From positions 1 to 64,000 of the forward strand of contig JALONV010000011.1 in assembly GCA_025454755.1 (NCBI GenBank): a DNA stretch of 64,000 nucleotides, written 5' to 3'. Positions 28,604 to 38,334 of the stretch are shown one piece after another (positions within the stretch are counted from its first letter, which is position 1; the number at the start of each line of letters is the position of its first letter). The notes beneath the pieces are model-generated. The model did no database searches, was not told the DNA's origin, and was given only the letters and a program-made list of their open reading frames with translations. Both the position numbers and the translations under genes were made by a program. Source of the DNA: Bacteroidales bacterium (lineage in GTDB: Bacteria > Bacteroidota > Bacteroidia > Bacteroidales > VadinHA17).

Positions 28604-29707
28604 TTAAATTACAATTATCTGAGAAAATTTATATTTTTCACCATCCTCAATCATTTCATAATGATATGAATGGCATTCCCTCAAAACATCAATGAGACCC
28701 AGTCCTGCGTTATTACTTTCTCCACCCGGGCCACTCCTCAGCTGCATCTTATACCTGCTGTCGAGTTCTGTTTTGCTCATTTTAGTGAGTTCACTCAGGT
28801 ATCTGTCAAGAGATTCAGCACCGGCTTTTTCAATAAAATTGACAGTATGGATAATAAAATGTCCGTTCTGCTTCCCCAGCATAAACATTCCTTCTGATTC
28901 ATTATTCTTTTTATACCCATGCTTTGAAATGTTTTGCAATATTTCAACTGAAATATGAAATAATCTTTGCTTCTCTCTGGTAGTATCGAACTGATCTTTT
29001 AAATTATTTTCAATCATCTGTATCACCGGAAGAACAGAGACCCTTGAAAAATCTCCTTTATGCATTATCAGCACATTATCGCTATTTAAGATATCATGCA
29101 TTTGCTTCATTTCCCCGATACTTATTTCATTGTTCTGCCTCTCTCCACCGGTTTCATTTTCGGATCTTAATCTCATATGCAGATAAAACAAAGACAGTTT
29201 ATCATTGACCTTTTCGAATAAATAGTCCAGTTTATTACCTGTTTTTCTGGCCATCTCTATAATTCCCAATCCTGCTCCGCCCTTCTCTGATAGCTCTCCC
29301 TTAAGAAGAACTTCACGGGATAATTCTTTAAGCTCATCCTGTGAGAGAACGTTCACTCTGTCAAGCTTTTCGCTGATACCGTTTTTGTACTCATTAAGTA
29401 CAAAATTTACTGAGGTTATATAGAACACCCCATGTCTGCTCCTGGAGAAAAAGGCTGATGACTTGGTTGGAAATTTAAGACTCTTATGTGGATTTGATCC
29501 ATGTCTTACTATATTCTGATAACACTCAGCCATCAGAAAACTGATTTTCTTTTTAAGCTTGATAAGATTACCATGAGATTCGATGTTTTGTTCAGATATC
29601 TCGATTATCATTCCTGTAATAGCATCCGAAAATGACCCTGAATACGCAAAAATCAAATCATCCTGAAGCAGATCATTAAAAAGCCTGATTAGTTTATCAG
29701 AATCCAT
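28604..29707 (-). CDS. siaB: Double-domain SiaB-like protein kinase (DUF6272 x2)
   Basis: 367 residues, twice the usual SiaB length of about 180. Two GHKL-like kinase domains are joined head to tail (about 1-180 and 200-367). Each keeps an N-box pattern ExxxNxxxH (Glu61/Asn65/His69; Glu255/Asn259/His263) and a glycine motif (GGAGLGIIE 143-151; NNAGLGLID 332-340). SiaB phosphorylates SiaC. The two halves are diverged, so the fusion is old. It leads the siaB-siaC transcription unit and faces the phosphatase-receptor gene. Confidence 0.85.
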   Translation of the reverse strand: MDSDKLIRLFNDLLQDDLIFAYSGSFSDAITGMIIEISEQNIESHGNLIKLKKKISFLMAECYQNIVRHGSNPHKSLKFPTKSSAFFSRSRHGVFYITSVNFVLNEYKNGISEKLDRVNVLSQDELKELSREVLLKGELSEKGGAGLGIIEMARKTGNKLDYLFEKVNDKLSLFYLHMRLRSENETGGERQNNEISIGEMKQMHDILNSDNVLIMHKGDFSRVSVLPVIQMIENNLKDQFDTTREKQRLFHISVEILQNISKHGYKKNNESEGMFMLGKQNGHFIIHTVNFIEKAGAESLDRYLSELTKMSKTELDSRYKMQLRSGPGGESNNAGLGLIDVLRECHSYHYEMIEDGEKYKFSQIIVI

Positions 29708-29888
29708 TAGATAATTTAGTTATAGGTTTATCAATTGTCAAGTTACAGTTTTTCTTTGAAAAAAAGAACTTTGATTTCACCTTAATATGAAGTTAGCCGA
29801 TGACGATCAGTATTTAACCTAAATGGGCGTGTAGTGTTATTGAATAATAAAGGCAATACAAATGCACAACCTGCAGTATCGCCTGGTT

Positions 29889-32800
29889 TCATTCCACCAG
29901 CACAAATGCTGCCCAGTAGAACGGGTCATACTTCTTTCTCATCTTCTGCTGAGCTGCCCTGAAACCTTCCCTGACATTCATGCCCCTGAGGCAACTTGTA
30001 TAAAAAAGCTTCATGAGCTCTGAGGTCGCTTCATCCGGGACCTGCCACAGGCTCATGACTGTATACTGCACCCCTGCCATTCTGAATGCACGCTGCAGAC
30101 CATAAACACCCTCCGATCCTTTAATGTCGCCCAATCCTGTTTCACAGGCCGACAATACAACAAGCCTGGTGTTGCTTAAATCGGTACTTGAGACTTCGTA
30201 TGCCGTCAGTATGCCATCCCCGGTTCCCGGCACAAGACCCGGATTCTTCCATGTGGTGCCTGCCCCGGCCAGCAGGATGCCGGAACGCATGAGCGGATTC
30301 TCAGAGCTCATGAAAGCAGATCTGCCTGCCTTTCCCCCTCGGAAAGAGACTTCTCCCCCGTCCGCCGGCTTTTCCTTTATCTCTGGAAAGAAATAACCAT
30401 GGGAGGCAATATGGATTATTTCAGGTGATCTCTGCCCTTCGGACAGGTGACTGAACGACTCCTCCGTGGCATTCTGCCCGGTGTATACTGAAGGAGACAT
30501 TCCCTTTTTTCTGAAGATCTTCTCAATATCCGAGACTTCAGAAAGCGTTCCCGGCAGATATGGCCAGCCGGCACCCCTGCTCTCAATGGGAATACTGATG
30601 TTCCCATGTTGCTGCAAATCAATTTCAGGTTTTGAATACTGAAGGGAGAGCGCTCTGATATTTGCAGTGTCGACATCATATTCAATTCCGCCATATAAAA
30701 CCGCCCTGAAACTATCAGCTATTTTTACTTCAGGGTTCTCCTTTTGTACGCAGATCTTTGTGCTGCTAACAATGTTGAGCTTGTATTTCTCCGATAATGA
30801 AATGTTTTCCGGGTAAGCAATTGCATCAAAGGCCACTTTATACAACAAACCGGACGGTGAAAGATAAACGGTGCTGATGTCCTTTAGCATCGTATCAATC
30901 GGCTGCCAGATGAGCCAGTAAAGCTCATCCTTCAGTGATGATCCTCCTTCTTCAGCTTCCGGGGGGACCTTCCAGCTATACAGCCGTGTAATATATGACG
31001 GATCACCTGTAGCCTGCGGCGTTGAGACAAGCTTCTTCAGTTCCCTTTCTTCAAAAAGCCATACCATCTTTGGAAACTCATAATCCTTTCGCAGGACAAG
31101 TGCGCAATAGAATATGTCGTCAGTCCAATGACCTCCGTTAAAAAACCGGAAATCAATATATTCGATGGCTGCCTCATTTGGCTTTAGCGCATGCCTTACA
31201 TCCTGCCATTTCAAATTTGTCAGCCCCGTCAGGTTTTCAACTCCGGGCAGATCCTTTCCCCGTTCAATCAGCTCTTTTTCCAGCCTGTTGCTGACAGATT
31301 CCAGGGTATCGGAATTTCTAACCCTCTCTGCAACCGGGGTTGTGTAGAGGACAGACAGTTTCTCATGGACATCCATGTACTGATCGTAAATACTGACCAG
31401 CAGGCTGTCGTCGCTTTCAGCTACAGCTTTGCGGAGCGCTACATTGCCTGCCAGCAGCATCCCCTTGTGGGCAAGCTCGTTGTCGTATGAGATCCCTGCA
31501 AGTGAAGGATTCTGTTTATTTCTTTTAAGAAAGAGGGAGTTATAGAGCTCAAAATGAAATGAGATCCTGTTCTCAAGGAATTGTTCCTTTTCATTTTCGG
31601 AAAGAAATGAAAAGTTCCTCCTGATCTGGTTGTTCAGGTTATTATTGGCTTTAAGGATAAAAGGTTCTGCTTTTTCATATTCGCCCGCTTTATCATACAT
31701 GATTGCGAGGCTTATCAGAGAACCGGCATATTCAGGATGATCGATGCCGAGAGTTCTTTCCCTTATACCAAGAGCTTCTTTAAAAAGCTGTTCCGCCTTT
31801 GAATAATCTCCTGAGTTTCCATACAATGAAGCCATATTGGTCAGCGACGTGGCATAGCTCGGATGGTCCGGACCGAGTGCATTCTTAATTATACCGGAAG
31901 CTTCTGTTAAAAGAGGTTCGGCTTTTAAATAATCTCCCCCGTCCAGGTACAACGAAGCCAGGTTGTTCAGGGAGAGGGCATATTTTTCATGGCCTGTGCC
32001 GAAAGCTCTTTTCATGATGTCAGCAACTTCAATAAAAAGAGGTTCTGCCTTATCGTAATTCCCTGTTTCGCTGTACAGGTGAGCCAGGTTGTTCAGTGAA
32101 GTGGCATAGTCAGGATGATCAGGGCCAAGCCTTTTCTTATTGATATTCACAGCTTCGATATAAAGTGGCTCTGCCTTTTTAAAATTGCCAATTTCTTTAT
32201 ATAATACAGCCATGTTGTCCAGCGACTCGGCATAAACCGGATGCTCTGTCCCCAGTGATTTCCTCCTGATGTCGAGAGACTGGATGAAAAGGGACTCGGC
32301 TTTTTCATAGCTGCCGGTCTTTTTATATAAAGCCGCCAGGTTATTCAGCGTCTGGGCGTAATCTGGATGATCGGGGCCCAACACCTGTTTCCTGATTTCA
32401 GAAGCTTTCAGGAAGGTCTCTTCAGCCTTATTGTATTCTCCGATCTGATCATACAATAATCCCAGGTTGCTCAGAGACTGGGCGTAAAGAGGATGTTCTT
32501 CAGTCCCGAAGGTTTTCTTTTCAAGTGCCAGGACTTCGAGCATAAGGGGCTCCGCTTTCTTATAATAACCGGTGTTGAAATAAAGATATGCAAGGTCGTT
32601 GATTGATGCAAGGTTATAAGGATGGTCAGGTCCGAGAGTCCTCTTTTTAATATTCAGGGATGTTATATACAAAAGCTCTGCTTTAACATAATTGCCCATC
32701 TGGTAATATACTTCCCCCAGGTTATTCAGGAAAATGCCATAAGCAGCATTGTCGGTTCCAAGGGATCCTTTAATGACCTCAAGCGCTTCAGACATGTATT

Positions 32801-33308
32801 TCTCTGCATTCGGGAAATCACCTGTTTTCTGGTAGAGCATCCCGATATTATTCAGTGACTGAGCATAATTCAGATTACTTTGCCCCGGCGATTTCTTCCT
32901 GATCTCAACTGATTCGAGAAGAAGTGTTTCCGCCTTATCATATATCCCCGTGTCGAAATAAAATGCCGCCAGGTTATTCAATGCTGTTGCGAAATCTGCC
33001 TGGTCTGTCCCCGGTATTTTCCTGGCTATTTCCAGGGCTTCTTTCAGGAGCGGTTCTGCTTTGTCGTACTGGCCTGTCTGTTTGTACAATAAGCCCAGGA
33101 TGCCTGTAGCCTCGATATAATTGTGATGCTCCCTGCCGGATTCTTTTTCCGCCTGTAATATTGCTTTACCAGCTAATTCAACAGCACCGGTAATGTCTCC
33201 CTTTGAAAATGATTCCGACACTTTCAGGCTTAGCTCCTCGAAAGTCTGGGAAAAGAGAGGGCCAAAAGCAAAACCGGTTATTATCAGGGCAAGAATAAAT
33301 TTTTTCAT
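29889..33308 (-). CDS. Exported TPR-CHAT protein
   Basis: 1139 residues. Signal peptide 1-21 (ends Leu-Phe-Ser-Gln), then twelve kinesin-light-chain-type TPRs of 42 residues (about 55-560, consensus LGPDHPDYAxSLNNLAxLY), a linker, and a C-terminal CHAT domain (about 820-1139). The caspase-like dyad is intact: His970 in HIASHG and Cys1055 in LSACETG. CHAT domains are cysteine proteases related to separase and caspases. Proteins with this architecture occur widely in Bacteroidota; export to the periplasm is the odd feature. The gene stands alone. Target is unknown. Confidence 0.9.
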   Translation of the reverse strand: MKKFILALIITGFAFGPLFSQTFEELSLKVSESFSKGDITGAVELAGKAILQAEKESGREHHNYIEATGILGLLYKQTGQYDKAEPLLKEALEIARKIPGTDQADFATALNNLAAFYFDTGIYDKAETLLLESVEIRKKSPGQSNLNYAQSLNNIGMLYQKTGDFPNAEKYMSEALEVIKGSLGTDNAAYGIFLNNLGEVYYQMGNYVKAELLYITSLNIKKRTLGPDHPYNLASINDLAYLYFNTGYYKKAEPLMLEVLALEKKTFGTEEHPLYAQSLSNLGLLYDQIGEYNKAEETFLKASEIRKQVLGPDHPDYAQTLNNLAALYKKTGSYEKAESLFIQSLDIRRKSLGTEHPVYAESLDNMAVLYKEIGNFKKAEPLYIEAVNINKKRLGPDHPDYATSLNNLAHLYSETGNYDKAEPLFIEVADIMKRAFGTGHEKYALSLNNLASLYLDGGDYLKAEPLLTEASGIIKNALGPDHPSYATSLTNMASLYGNSGDYSKAEQLFKEALGIRERTLGIDHPEYAGSLISLAIMYDKAGEYEKAEPFILKANNNLNNQIRRNFSFLSENEKEQFLENRISFHFELYNSLFLKRNKQNPSLAGISYDNELAHKGMLLAGNVALRKAVAESDDSLLVSIYDQYMDVHEKLSVLYTTPVAERVRNSDTLESVSNRLEKELIERGKDLPGVENLTGLTNLKWQDVRHALKPNEAAIEYIDFRFFNGGHWTDDIFYCALVLRKDYEFPKMVWLFEERELKKLVSTPQATGDPSYITRLYSWKVPPEAEEGGSSLKDELYWLIWQPIDTMLKDISTVYLSPSGLLYKVAFDAIAYPENISLSEKYKLNIVSSTKICVQKENPEVKIADSFRAVLYGGIEYDVDTANIRALSLQYSKPEIDLQQHGNISIPIESRGAGWPYLPGTLSEVSDIEKIFRKKGMSPSVYTGQNATEESFSHLSEGQRSPEIIHIASHGYFFPEIKEKPADGGEVSFRGGKAGRSAFMSSENPLMRSGILLAGAGTTWKNPGLVPGTGDGILTAYEVSSTDLSNTRLVVLSACETGLGDIKGSEGVYGLQRAFRMAGVQYTVMSLWQVPDEATSELMKLFYTSCLRGMNVREGFRAAQQKMRKKYDPFYWAAFVLVE

Positions 33309-33434
33309 AGTAATTTTTTGTAAATAACTGATATGCTTTGCAAATACAAGTTATGAATTATGAATGGAACAGGATTAAAAATTCAACAATTAACTATAAT
33401 CTTACTATTTTTACATAAACAAAAAGCTACCGGT

Positions 33435-33785
33435 ATGAAAATCATTTCTATCGATCAGGTTGAAAAGAAGAGAGTCGAAATGGAGGGGGCAAATGGTGCC
33501 TGGAAACAACTCCCGTTGGGAAGCAAGGATGGTGCCCCGGTATATTCTTACAGGGTATTCTCCGTCGAACCAGGCGGAAATACACCTTACCACCAGCACC
33601 CTTACGAGCACATGAATTTCGTTATAGAAGGCCAGGGCGTACTTGTAAATGAGCACGGGGATGAACAGCCTTTAAAGGCTGGGGATTTTGCCATTGTGCA
33701 TCCAAACGAAAAACACCAGTACAGGAACACTTCACCGGATGAAGTATTCAAAATGATCTGTGGAGTTCCGAAAGAATTTGAATAG
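33435..33785 (+). CDS. Small cupin-domain protein
   Basis: 116 residues from ATG 33435; an upstream in-frame ATG at 33360 adds 25 residues lying where a promoter should be, so the shorter form is preferred. One conserved cupin barrel: motif 1 with HQHPYEHMNFVIEGQG (metal ligands His-x-His, Glu, His) and motif 2 GDFAIVHPNEKHQY. Such proteins bind a metal and act as isomerases, dioxygenases or sensors; nothing here selects among these. Single gene, divergent from the CHAT gene. Confidence 0.85.
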   Translation: MKIISIDQVEKKRVEMEGANGAWKQLPLGSKDGAPVYSYRVFSVEPGGNTPYHQHPYEHMNFVIEGQGVLVNEHGDEQPLKAGDFAIVHPNEKHQYRNTSPDEVFKMICGVPKEFE

Positions 33786-33825
33786 CATCATCCTGTAGGC
33801 GTGACAATTTTTTTTTGGTCAAAGT

Positions 33826-33856
33826 TTTGCTTACTCGATTCTGACGTTCATATCTG
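33826..33856 (+). promoter_or_regulatory. Decayed tRNA-Phe-type promoter, locus 1
   Basis: TTTG at 33826-33829, a 19-base spacer, then CATATCTG at 33849-33856. It aligns base for base with the intact promoters at 40578 and 41182 but has two changes in the -7 element. Confidence 0.6.
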
Positions 33857-33868
33857 CAGTCCGAAAAG

Positions 33869-33908
33869 TAGACACAATAGCTCATCCCGATAACTATGGG
33901 AAAATGCA
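33869..33908 (+). pseudogene. tRNA-Phe relic 1 with a palindrome in the D-loop
   Basis: After the promoter and a shared leader (GCAGTCCGAAAAG) comes CAATAGCTCA, the tRNA 5' end up to the D-loop. It then runs straight into TCCCGATAACTATGGGA (33885-33901), a degenerate copy of the 18-bp palindrome. No functional tRNA is left. The remaining sequence to 34169 has a small hairpin at 33938-33963, a terminator and the promoter of the next operon, but no gene. Confidence 0.6.
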
Positions 33909-33994
33909 GAAAGCAGTAAACGCTTTCATGAATATGAAGAAGTTTGAGATTGACAAACTTCTCTGACTGAACGTATATTCAACAATAAAAATGA

Positions 33995-34024
33995 AAATCC
34001 CGCACCTCTGAAATGCGGGATTTC
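33995..34024 (+). terminator. Rho-independent terminator
   Basis: AAATCCCGCA, a 9-base loop, then TGCGGGATTT followed by CTACTTC. A strong stem separating the tRNA relic from the operon promoter at 34097. Confidence 0.7.
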
Positions 34025-34096
34025 TACTTCTAAATCACTCTATTTCTTACACACATAAAAAATCTTTTGTTTTTTTTAAAATTTCTGCAAAAAAAC

Positions 34097-34128
34097 TTGA
34101 CTTGTATTATTTAATAGTTATATCTTTG
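34097..34128 (+). promoter_or_regulatory. Promoter of the paralog/transglutaminase operon
   Basis: TTG at 34097-34099, a 21-base spacer and TATCTTTG (exact TAnnTTTG) at 34121-34128, 42 bases before the ATG at 34170. Confidence 0.6.
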
Positions 34129-34169
34129 TATAGTTTATTATTTATGAAGTATATAAAACTCTGGTAATC

Positions 34170-34988
34170 ATGGCCCACAAATCAAAAATCAGAATGTCGA
34201 TAGGATGGATCTACCCGATAGGGATATTCTCTTCCTATATATTACTGTTACTTGAATATCAACTCAGGCGGATGCTTTTACAAAACGGAAATGCTGTCTG
34301 GGGAGTACCATACATAACTATAATACTCGTTGCGCTGATGTTCATAGTTTTGGGAATTGTACAATGGTTCCGGTACAGGAACTGGATCTATCCTGTCCTT
34401 GGATTTCTTATGGGTTTAACCATAATACAGGTATCATTCATTTTCCCTGATCATGACAATCCCGGAATATTTGGACTGACCTATTTTATATGCTTCATCC
34501 TGATCATTCTGTTTATTCTCATTAACTGGAACTCTTTATACAGTCACGAAAGATTTGAAATGAACTCGAGGCGGCTTTTTCGTCTTGCTTCCGAGAGGAT
34601 CATCAGGACGGACAATGGCTATACCGAAAGGCCTTATTCGGGAGGGAAAGCAGAGTGCACAAAGGACGAATTACTGGGTTTTGTCAGATTCCTTCATGGT
34701 AACTATATAATAAAACCTTTCTATTACGAGGGCTATGTCTGTCTCTCATTCTCCATGAATACAAGCCTTATTGTTATTCATGAAGGCAAGGAAGTAAGTC
34801 ATGTAATGATCGGGTACGATGGCAGCGTGACGGTTAAGGTATCCGACAAGGATTACATGGACTACCGCGAAAAGCTGAGCTTTGACCAGCTCTGTGCTTC
34901 TCTTGCAGATATCTTCACAAGGTTCCTTGAATATTATAGGAAAGGACTTGAATCAAGAATTATGATCGAATTGAAATCAGCCAAATAA
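34170..34988 (+). CDS. Membrane protein, paralog A of the operon
   Basis: 272 residues, not recognised. Four hydrophobic helices fill residues about 10-120, followed by a soluble domain (about 130-272). That domain shares a pattern with the gene at 37503: GYTERP, then TKDELLGFVRFLHGN, then KDYMDYREKLSFDQLC and FLEYYRKG. Both proteins have exactly 272 residues. The soluble part should be cytoplasmic. First gene of a four-gene operon containing a secreted transglutaminase-like protein and a predicted winged-helix protein. Confidence 0.75.
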   Translation: MAHKSKIRMSIGWIYPIGIFSSYILLLLEYQLRRMLLQNGNAVWGVPYITIILVALMFIVLGIVQWFRYRNWIYPVLGFLMGLTIIQVSFIFPDHDNPGIFGLTYFICFILIILFILINWNSLYSHERFEMNSRRLFRLASERIIRTDNGYTERPYSGGKAECTKDELLGFVRFLHGNYIIKPFYYEGYVCLSFSMNTSLIVIHEGKEVSHVMIGYDGSVTVKVSDKDYMDYREKLSFDQLCASLADIFTRFLEYYRKGLESRIMIELKSAK

Positions 34989-34989
34989 T

Positions 34990-35088
34990 CTGGTTGCTGG
35001 TTGCTGGTTCTGAATAATCAGGAAACAAGCAACCCACCTTCGCCAAGGCTTTGGTGGGCAGGCAAGCAACGAGCAACAAGCAGCAAGT
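34990..35088. repeat. Stuttered inverted repeat, GGTTGCT family, with nested hairpin
   Basis: The left arm is TGGTTGCTGGTTGCTGGTT. The right arm is AAGCAAC followed by AAGCAACGAGCAACAAGCAG. The right arm is split by a hairpin CCCACCTTCGCC/TTTGGTGGG (about 35033-35058). It lies in the 113-base gap between the first two genes of the operon and so is transcribed. Confidence 0.75.
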
Positions 35089-35101
35089 AAAAAACAGCAC
35101 C

Positions 35102-37498
35102 ATGAAAAGAAATTTTAAATCACCCAAACAAATCCTGCTCACCTGCACGATCCTCCTTTCAGGATTGGCCGGTGCCCAGGATTTGAATCCCTGCAAAACA
35201 GGAGGAAAGACCTGTTATTTCGGGGTGGAAATGAATGATGTCCTCTGCGGATACGCCGTTGAGACTTACTGTGACGGTATGCTTAATGGAAAAGAAGTCC
35301 GGTTTATATACTCGGATGTGATTCTTAAAATGTCAGCCCTGGGTACAGATATGGATGGGGGTTTCAGGTGGAAACATGTTATAGATCCTGTCACTAATAA
35401 AGCCATGGAGATCCAGGTAGATGTAATTAACGGGGAATCGGTCGTTACAACACAAACGAGGATCACCGGTGATACCGCATGGTTCAGCAGTCATACCTCA
35501 GGTGTAAAAAAAGCCATTCACATCGATCCTGATGTGATTTTTACATCTCTATCCTGGTATCCTCATCTTTATAACGATTTCATAAAAATGAAGGGAACGG
35601 AAAAGAGGTATAATGTTTATGATCCGTTAAAAGGAGAAGTTACTCAAATGGGATATGTACTGAAATCAGAAGAAACCATAGAGTTGAGTGATTCTTCATT
35701 CCAAACGATGGTCCTCGAGGAAACAGAATACACTACAGGTATCAAAACCATCCTCTGGTTGAATAAAGCGGACGGTTTTAACGTTAAGGCTGTTGTGGCA
35801 GGAAGAAGAAATATTTATTTCGCCGACAGATCAGTAACCAGCAGGATAACCTTTGCAAATATTGATAATGAACTATTTGCAAAGGTTGACAGGAAAATCC
35901 CTGATATAATGAACCTTTCATGGCTCAGGGTAAAGGCGAAACTCAACTCATACGGCGAAGAAATAACTGAACAGGATCTTAATTACCCGGGACAGAAATT
36001 TGATGGCAAAGTATCCGGGAGTTTAATTGACGGAATATTTGAAATTAAACCAGTCAGGTACACAGGAAAAAACGCCCCGCCTTTTCCTCCGGATTTTAGT
36101 AAATCCCCTGAGCTGATAAAGTATCTCGAACCTGAATTAGTTATAGAATCTGATGATCCGCTGATTATTTCGGAGGCTGCCAGGATTACTGCAGGTTCAA
36201 AAGACTCTTGGGAAGCAGCAGTGCGGCTTGGTAAATGGGTGGCTGAAAATATTGCCGGTGTGTTGCCCGGAGGTATTTCTGCTATTAATACTTTAAAAAC
36301 GCGCGAAGCTGAATGCGGCGGCCATTCCCGGTTGCTAACTGCCTTCTGCAGGGCAGTCCGGATACCTGCCAGAGTGGTTGTTGGCTGTATGTACACCTCA
36401 TATCACTCCGGCGGTTTCGGACAACATGCCTGGACCGAGGTTTACATGGGTGATACAGGCTGGATCCCCCTCGATGCCACTATCAATGAACCGGATTATA
36501 TAGATGCCGGTCATATTAAACTGGGTGAAAAAGCAACCTTTCGTCCGGTAACTATGGAAGTTCTTGACTTCAGGTCACTATCCGATGAATCTGAAACAAA
36601 TATTTCTGACGACATCAGAGCTCTTACAGGTAGCTACATGAACGTTGAATTGTACAGGATGTTTAAGATTATTGAAAGGAACGGCGGTATTGCCATCGAT
36701 ATCCCCGGAAGGGCTGTCCTTGATCTTAATCTGCCTGATAACGAGGGAAAATGGTTCCCAAAAATGACACGGGAAATAAGTCTGAAGCCAGAAAATATTG
36801 AAAAAGGCAAAGCTGATAAAATTATCTTACATCAGTACTTCAGGCTAAGGAAAATGTCATCTCCCGATTCAGTTATTAATAAAATCCCGGAAGAATTCAG
36901 GAAATATGCGGGCAATTATCAGTTTGCTCCCGCCAGGCTTTCTCTGGACGTTATGTTTGACAATGGTGCTCTTACAACACAGGAGCCGCTTGGAAGATCA
37001 AAAGGCAGAGTAAGCTATTTGAAAACGGGTGATTCCTGGATTGACAAGACCGGATCCTATCAGATCGCGTTTATAGCCGGGAATGATAATGAGATAACTT
37101 CACTGAACCTTACAGTCGGGCTTGAATTCCTGAGGGGTGAGCCGGTAACCAACGCAATGGAACCTGTCATTAACCAGTCAGGTGTTGAAGCCGGATTGAA
37201 AAAATATGATGAGATAAAAAGTTCAGGAAACAGCAATTATTTCTTTTCGGAACAAATGCTGCATCAGCTGGGACACAACCTGTTAAAGAAAGAGAGGTTT
37301 GATGACGCCATAATGGTTTTTCTTAAAAATGTTAAGGAATACCCTGATTCATTTATTGCAAATGATGCTCTTGCTGAAACATATATGAAGAATGGAGATA
37401 ACAAGCAGGCTGTCAAATACTTTAAAGCTGCAGTGAAGCTTAATCCGGATTATGAGTATGGTTATAAAATGATTGAAGAACTGAAACAAAAAAAATAA
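35102..37498 (+). CDS. Secreted transglutaminase-like protein with C-terminal TPRs
   Basis: 798 residues from ATG 35102; an upstream GTG would place the start inside a repeat. A signal peptide (about 1-26, ending Gly-Ala-Gln) leads into a long N-terminal beta-rich region. A transglutaminase-like domain (about 375-480) carries an intact triad: Cys405 in ECGGHS, His442 in QHAWTE, Asp458 in PLDAT. A middle region and two or three TPRs (about 710-798) follow. Such enzymes act as cysteine proteases or crosslinkers in the periplasm. It lies between two paralogous membrane proteins. Confidence 0.85.
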   Translation: MKRNFKSPKQILLTCTILLSGLAGAQDLNPCKTGGKTCYFGVEMNDVLCGYAVETYCDGMLNGKEVRFIYSDVILKMSALGTDMDGGFRWKHVIDPVTNKAMEIQVDVINGESVVTTQTRITGDTAWFSSHTSGVKKAIHIDPDVIFTSLSWYPHLYNDFIKMKGTEKRYNVYDPLKGEVTQMGYVLKSEETIELSDSSFQTMVLEETEYTTGIKTILWLNKADGFNVKAVVAGRRNIYFADRSVTSRITFANIDNELFAKVDRKIPDIMNLSWLRVKAKLNSYGEEITEQDLNYPGQKFDGKVSGSLIDGIFEIKPVRYTGKNAPPFPPDFSKSPELIKYLEPELVIESDDPLIISEAARITAGSKDSWEAAVRLGKWVAENIAGVLPGGISAINTLKTREAECGGHSRLLTAFCRAVRIPARVVVGCMYTSYHSGGFGQHAWTEVYMGDTGWIPLDATINEPDYIDAGHIKLGEKATFRPVTMEVLDFRSLSDESETNISDDIRALTGSYMNVELYRMFKIIERNGGIAIDIPGRAVLDLNLPDNEGKWFPKMTREISLKPENIEKGKADKIILHQYFRLRKMSSPDSVINKIPEEFRKYAGNYQFAPARLSLDVMFDNGALTTQEPLGRSKGRVSYLKTGDSWIDKTGSYQIAFIAGNDNEITSLNLTVGLEFLRGEPVTNAMEPVINQSGVEAGLKKYDEIKSSGNSNYFFSEQMLHQLGHNLLKKERFDDAIMVFLKNVKEYPDSFIANDALAETYMKNGDNKQAVKYFKAAVKLNPDYEYGYKMIEELKQKK

Positions 37499-37502
37499 CA
37501 TA

Positions 37503-38321
37503 ATGTACTTACCAAGAAAATTAAAACAGGACAATAGTATAACAGGTCTCGTACCTGCACTGATATGTCTGTCAATCGGCGCTGTTATATGGGTGTTGAT
37601 CGGTCCGGAGGAAGCATTATTATCAGTTGCCGCGTTTTATTTTTTGTATGCAGGATTCTCATTCTGGATTTTTTTACGGACACGTAATATGAGTTTCCTT
37701 GCGGCTTCTATGTGGCAGTTGTTATTCGGCGTTTTTCTTGTAACACGACCTGACCATCCTTTAATAATCGTACCAGATGAAAAAGTTTCCGGGATGGTGG
37801 TTGTTTTACTTCTGGCTTCAACTGTGTGGCTTCTGTATTTTCTTTTTACGAAAAGAGCAAAATGGAAAGGTCGTGAGGTATTTGAGCTTGCCTCAATGGC
37901 TATTGAACCTCTGCCGGACGGATTTACTGAACGCCCTCGTCCTGCTGGAAGTATCAGTTATACCAGGGATGAGCTTATGGGATTTTCAGCATTCCTGAAC
38001 CGTAACCTGGTAGCAATGCCATATTATGAAGACAATAGTGTTGTCTTCGTTCCTGTAAAAATGGGCGATGAGTTTAGTTTTTTGCTTAATCGTGAAAAGT
38101 TCAGACATAACAGGAGCTGGATAGCATTCGATTTTCATGGGAATGTCACCGTTAATATTTCACGCAAAGATTACCTTGACTATAAGGAAGAACTCTCATT
38201 TGATCAGCTTTGCGGGAATTTCGGGAACTTATTCATTCAGTTCATGGAGTATTACCGGAAGGGTGAAGCTGAAAGAATATTATATAAGCTGAATGAACTT
38301 GGATTGGGTTTAACATCTTAA
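37503..38321 (+). CDS. Membrane protein, paralog B of the operon
   Basis: 272 residues, not recognised. Four hydrophobic helices (about 15-120) and a C-terminal domain with GFTERP, YTRDELMGFSAFLN, then KDYLDYKEELSFDQLC and FMEYYRKG, clearly homologous to the product of the 34170 gene although the membrane parts differ. It begins 4 bases after the transglutaminase stop and ends 13 bases before the next gene. Two copies in one operon suggest a heterodimer, or a duplicated docking domain serving the exported enzyme. Confidence 0.75.
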   Translation: MYLPRKLKQDNSITGLVPALICLSIGAVIWVLIGPEEALLSVAAFYFLYAGFSFWIFLRTRNMSFLAASMWQLLFGVFLVTRPDHPLIIVPDEKVSGMVVVLLLASTVWLLYFLFTKRAKWKGREVFELASMAIEPLPDGFTERPRPAGSISYTRDELMGFSAFLNRNLVAMPYYEDNSVVFVPVKMGDEFSFLLNREKFRHNRSWIAFDFHGNVTVNISRKDYLDYKEELSFDQLCGNFGNLFIQFMEYYRKGEAERILYKLNELGLGLTS

Positions 38322-38334
38322 TCATTTCAGGGCG

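Noticed and set aside
34990-35088. Stuttered repeats as a CRISPR array
   Set aside because: No constant-length repeat and spacer, arms are inverted complements, and no cas genes are in the window.
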